Origin: Actinostola sp. cb2023
Taxonomy: Eukaryota; Cnidaria; Anthozoa; Actiniaria; Actinostolidae
Direction: 5' to 3'
Assembly: GCA_033675265.1 (NCBI GenBank)
Contig: JAUJYZ010000109.1
Location: 703,501-767,500, forward strand
Length of the DNA stretch: 64,000 bases
Numbering within the stretch: the first letter of the stretch is position 1; the number at the start of each line of letters is the position of its first letter. Below are positions 59,645-64,000 of this stretch, in pieces. The notes beneath the pieces were generated by a model that did no database searches, was not told the origin of the DNA, and saw only the letters and a program-made list of their open reading frames with translations. Made by a program: the position numbers and the translations under genes.

Positions 59645-61893
59645 TTGTATAGAACTACATTGTACCTGTATAGAACTACGTTGTACCTGTATAGAACTAC
59701 GTTGTACCTGTATAGAACTACGTTGTACCTGTATAGAACTACGTTGTACCTGTATAGAACTACGTTGTACCTGTATAGAACTACGTTGTACCGGTATAGA
59801 ACTACGTTGTACCTGTATAGAACTACGTTGTACCTGTATAGAACTACGTTGTACCTGTATAGAACTACGTTGTACCTGTAAAGAACTACGTTGTACCTGT
59901 ATAGAACTACGTTGTACCTGTATAGAACTACGTTGTACCTGTACAGAACTACGTTGTACCTGTATAGAACTACGTTGTACCGGTATAGAACTACGTTGTA
60001 CCTGTATAGAACTACGTTGTACCTGTAAAGAACTACGTTGTACCTGTATAGAACTACGTTGTACCTGTATAGAACTACGTTGTACCTGTAAAGAACTACG
60101 TTGTACCTGTATAGAACTACGTTGAACCTGTATAGAACTACGTTGTACCTGTAAAGGAACTACGTTGTACCTGTATAGAACTACGTTGTACCTGTATAGA
60201 ACTACGTTGTACCTGTATAGAACTACGTTGTACCTGTATAGAACTACGTTGTACCTGTATAGAACTACGTTGTACCGGTATAGAACTACGTTGTACGTGT
60301 ATAGAACTACGTTGTACCTGTATAGAACTACGTTGAACCTGTATAGAACTACGTTGTACCTGTATAGAACTACGTTGTACCTGTAAAGAACTACGTTGAA
60401 CCTGTATAGAACTACGTTGAACCTGTATAGAACTACGTTGTACCTGTATAGAACTACGTTGTACCTGTATAGAACTACGTTGTACCTGTACAGAACTACG
60501 TTGTACCTGTATAGAACTACGTTGTACCGGTATAGAACTACGTTGTACCTGTATAGAACTACGTTGTACCTGTATAGAACTACGTTGTACCTGTATAGAA
60601 CTACGTTGTACCTGTATAGAACTACGTTGTACCGGTATAGAACTACGTTGTACCTGTATAGAACTACGTTGTACCTGTATAGAACTACGTTTTACCTGTA
60701 TAGAACTACGTTGTACCGGTATAGAACTACGTTGTACCTGTATAGAACTACGTTGTACCTGTAAAGAACTACGTTGAACCTGTATAGAACTACGTTGTAC
60801 CTGTATAGAACTACGTTGAACCTGTATAGAACTACGTTGTACCTGTATAGAACTACGTTGTACCGGTATAGAACTACGTTGTACCTGTATAGAACTACGT
60901 TGTACCTGTATAGAACTACGTTGTACCTGTATAGAACTACGTTGTACCTGTATAGAACTACGTTGTACCTGTATAGAACTACGTTGTACCTGTATAGAAC
61001 TACGTTGTACCTGTATAGAACTACGTTGTACCTGTATAGAACTACGTTGTACCTGTATAGAACTACGTTGTACCTGTATAGAACTACGTTGTACCTGTAT
61101 AGAACTACGTTGAACCTGTATAGAACTACGTTGTACCTGTATAGAACTACGTTGTACCTGTATAGAACTACGTTGTACCTGTATAGAACTACGTTGTACC
61201 TGTATAGAACTACGTTGTACCTGTATAGAACTACGTTGTACCTGTATAGAACTACGTTGTACCTGTATAGAACTACGTTGAACCTGTATAGAACTACGTT
61301 GTACCTGTATAGAACTACGTTGTACCTGTAAAGAACTACGTTGAACCTGTATAGAAACTACGTTGAACTACGTTGTACCTGTATAGAACTACGTTGTACC
61401 TGTATAGAACTACGTTGTACCTGTATAGAACTACGTTGTACCGGTATAGAACTACGTTGTACCGGTATAGAACTACGTTGTACCTGTATAGAACTACGTT
61501 GTACCTGTATAGAACTACGTTGAACCTGTATAGAACTACGTTGTACCTGTATAGAACCACGTTGTACCTGTATAGAACTACGTTGTACCGGTATAGAACT
61601 ACGTTGTACCTGTAAAGAACTACGTTGTACCTGTATAGAACTACGTTGTACCTGTATAGAACTACGTTGTACCTGCATAGAACCACGTTGTACCTGCATA
61701 GAATTACGTTGTACCTGTATAGAACTACGTTGTACCGGTATAGAACTACGTTGTACCTGTACAGAACTACGTTGTACCTGTATAGAACTACGTTGTACCT
61801 GTATAGAACTACGTTGTACCTGTATAGAACTACGTTGTACCTGTATAGAATTACGTTGTACCTGTATAGAACTACGTTGTACCGGTATAGAAC
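59645..61893. repeat. 21-bp minisatellite, about 107 units
   Basis: Unit GTACCTGTATAGAACTACGTT with rare variants (GTACCGG, GAACCTG, GTAAAG, GCATAG). Two local disruptions (60157, 61352-61370) change the frame. Open in all frames in which the unit has no stop; not coding. It lies in the AFMID intron after exon c. Confidence 0.98.
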
Positions 61894-61958
61894 GTCATTT
61901 AGGCTCATTCAGGCCTTTTAAGTTTGTGATAATGCTAGCAAAGTCATCATCAATAGAA

Positions 61959-62310
61959 TCACCAACCTTTAGGGTCGTGTTTGATGCTTTCTAAAGCACT
62001 TGTTTTGCAAGTGAGAGAGGGTTTTTCCGCAGAGTTCATTGAGGCTTTGATAATGATAAACGACTCTATGGTCGTCGTTTCCCGCCATTTTGGCGAGTTT
62101 TGCTGACTTTCGAGGACATGTGCTGACCTCTCATCTGATTCTTCTTCCGATTCCCCTTCCCCAGTGGCAAATCCGCTCTCTATCGACTGTTGTAGTGAAG
62201 AGAACTGCTCGCACATTGGAGCACGTTTGGTCGGGCGCTTTACCGTCCATCACGAGAAGCGTGTCATCGGCGTCGTTTACGTCGGCGAGGTTTTTTCCTC
62301 AGTGTTGTGA
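61959..62310 (-). pseudogene. possible retroelement Gag-like fragment
   Basis: MCEQFSSLQQSIESGFATGE then EEESDERSAHVLES in one frame, LADVNDADDTLLVMDGKAPD in the next. Acidic, helical; it resembles N-terminal parts of DIRS-type Gag proteins only loosely. Could equally be unrelated. Confidence 0.25.
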
Positions 62311-62455
62311 CGATTACTTATGGTTAAAATCAAAAAATAACTGTTTATTTAAGTGTTCAATGTGTTCTAGCGCTTGCGCATGCGCACTAATTGGGGGACA
62401 CTGTACTCTCACGCACACTACCACTACATTCTAATATTCTATGCATACAACTTTC

Positions 62456-62632
62456 AGCTCACTAGTTCGTTTTTATTGAGGGAGGAAAACCGGAGTACCG
62501 GAGAAAAACCCTCGAAGCAAGGGAGAGAACGATCTGACAAACTCAAATCACACTGATGTAATCCCAACCGGGACACAGAGGTGACAGACCGAGGCTCTCG
62601 CCACTCGGCCACCCTTGCTTCCCAAAAGGGAA
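62456..62632 (-). repeat. tRNA-derived SINE
   Basis: Reading leftwards: GCAAGGGTGGCCGAGTGGCG (box A, Leu/Ser-type tRNA head), degenerate box B, then TCTCTCCCTTGCTTCGAGGG and TTTTTCTCCGGTACTCCGG, a module I know from SINE-like repeats in many invertebrate genomes. Confidence 0.65.
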
Positions 62633-62639
62633 GGGTATC

Positions 62640-63407
62640 TAAGGGTATCTTTCTTATTTGGTTTCTTGTTCGCCATGCAGTTCTGTATGAAAGTCTTTCG
62701 GTTGTAAACTCGCAGTAGTTAAACAAGTCGTAGCTGTATAAAACACATTCTCGTACCCAGAGCACCTCGGTCGGTCGTTCCTTCTCCCGTCGGTGGCTCT
62801 GGTAACAGCCATTTCTAGGCCGATGCTGATTGGTCCAAATGTCCGCGCATGCGTGACTTTCATTTGAAACTGCTCAATCGTGATTGGTCAATCTATAACG
62901 ATGCTCGGAGCTTTTTAGAAGAGAATCCTCTGCGCATAGGTATAACACACAAAACTGACTCTTTTTCTAACGGGCTCAGATGGATTTTCAAAATGGCGGA
63001 CGGTCTGAATGGTGGTCATTGCTTCGTCATTGCTACTATTTTCTGCTAAGAAACTGCAATGATTTTACTGGTCACAAAGAAAAACACGCAAGTTTGGTTC
63101 TGTACTTGTTTTCGCTTCTCTTCTGTCGAGGCAAGTGATTAATTTACGCTATAATTACCTCCTTCAACAACGGACTACGATACCGTTGAGACAGAACAAA
63201 ATCAGTTGGCTTCGTTTCGGGTTCCTTTGCAAAAAAATAAGCATCCATATAAAATGTCGGGTTTTTGTGAATGTTAAAAGAGTACAGAACAAGATTGGTG
63301 GGGTGTATTTTCTTCCCTTCTCAGTAAATGTGCAGATAAAAGTACAATCTTGTAAAGACTAATAAATTACTTGCCATATCATGTTGTTCGGTATTCGGCA
63401 TCTAGAT
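62640..63407. other. AFMID intron, unassigned
   Basis: No further AFMID exon found. CCAATC-type words near 62830-62890 suggest mobile-element ends. Confidence 0.35.
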
Positions 63408-63475
63408 TTAGCGGAAACCAGGCGGAAACCACGGAAACCACGGAAACCGCGGAAACCACGGAAACCACAGAAATA
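63408..63475. repeat. 9-bp tandem repeat (CGGAAACCA)n
   Basis: About seven units with small changes. Confidence 0.9.
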
Positions 63476-63840
63476 CGAAATACTGCAATATCCAATATAT
63501 AAAATATATGCCCTGATTCAACACCTTTGGTCATTATTTAGCTCGGAGTAGCTATGCTGTATTTGGTCGTGGATATCAAATACGTTCGCCTGGAGGTCTT
63601 CGGATGTAGTTAGAAAAAAAGTCCTCATACTGCAAAAGAAGCCGTTTTCTCGCATCTGTGGTGACAAGTGGCATTGCCCTATCAATAAATTTCAAATATT
63701 AACATTCTGTTCTGAGAAAAAAGCAAGAAATAAACCGAAATTCTTGCAATCAGTAGAATGCTTTTTGGGCGCCATCTTTAACACAGGAAGACCGCCAACG
63801 AACACAGGGAGCCCAAACTTTCTCGGCCATTTTTTGGGTA
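63476..63840. other. intronic, unassigned
   Basis: Nothing recognised on either strand. Confidence 0.3.
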
Positions 63841-63849
63841 GCCTATCTC

Positions 63850-63950
63850 AGACGTACCCTATCCCAGACCTAAGCTTGAAAATCAATACCCTCTCCCAGA
63901 CCTAAGCTTGAAAATCAATACCCTATCACAGACTAAAATTGAAAGTTCGT
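63850..63950. repeat. 32-bp tandem repeat, about 3 copies
   Basis: Units CCCTATCCCAGACCTAAGCT followed by TGAAAATCAATA. Confidence 0.85.
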
Positions 63951-64000
63951 GACCAATTTGAAGCTAAGAATTTTTATTTTGCTGCTACGATCATTTATAA

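Noticed and set aside
59631..61921. Open frames rich in CIELRCT or YRTTLYL repeats
   Set aside because: Artefacts of the 21-bp minisatellite; also open on the opposite strand.
61894..64000. Further AFMID exons with the catalytic serine (GHSAGA-type motif)
   Set aside because: No matching plus-strand segment with splice sites seen.

Overview
The window is nuclear DNA of an animal. It is AT-rich, with GT-AG spliced genes, long introns, many palindromic miniature transposons, minisatellites and decayed retroelements. Two host genes are recognisable. On the minus strand, ten exons of a glutathione reductase gene (GSR) run from about 56.5 kb down to 6.57 kb, and the 3' exons must lie beyond the left edge. 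On the plus strand, three exons of a kynurenine formamidase gene (AFMID) lie at 58.27-59.62 kb, and that gene runs off the right edge. The two are head to head, about 1.8 kb apart between the first exons I can see. The mobile-element repertoire (genes of the Crypton/DUF3504 tyrosine-recombinase type, Ty3/gypsy elements, P-element-like and LINE remnants, tRNA-derived SINEs) resembles that of anthozoan cnidarians such as corals or anemones. That assignment is inference.

Layout. 1-6.5 kb lies beyond the last visible GSR exon and is presumably intron. It holds a broken LINE (minus strand) split by palindromic elements, two of which have clear target duplications. 6.5-11.5 kb carries five GSR exons with microsatellites between them. 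11.5-26.2 kb is one intron, filled with a 60-bp minisatellite, a decayed Ty3/gypsy element, a P-like fragment and two Crypton-type recombinase remnants. One of these is broken by a 1.2-kb palindrome whose arms carry a 16-bp tandem repeat. 26.2-30.3 kb holds three exons and a cluster of two related mobile families, called A and B here. 30.3-37.4 kb is an intron of nested palindromes and a third recombinase remnant. 37.4-56.4 kb is the first coding intron. It holds a second Ty3/gypsy element, more family A copies, several miniature elements with exact target duplications, and a local duplication. 57.2-57.7 kb is a telomere-like minisatellite between the two genes. AFMID introns contain a 30-bp array and a 21-bp array.

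Main points of interest. (1) Families A and B share a 12-bp spacer and most of their body, but the trinucleotide ATT is replaced by GTG at the termini and in both arms of the internal palindromes. This is compensatory covariation, as expected of a recombinase or transposase recognition site. (2) Family A termini bound short elements that carry only the first exon of a recombinase-type gene. (3) Three palindromic elements sit in duplicated TTAA; for one the empty site survives in a duplicated flank, and for another in a neighbouring repeat unit. (4) The redox-active cysteine pair of GSR is split between exon 1 and a 27-bp microexon 18.9 kb away. (5) The AFMID minisatellite begins exactly at a splice donor.

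All reading was by eye. Exon joins rest on splice consensus, reading phase and family knowledge, with no transcript data.
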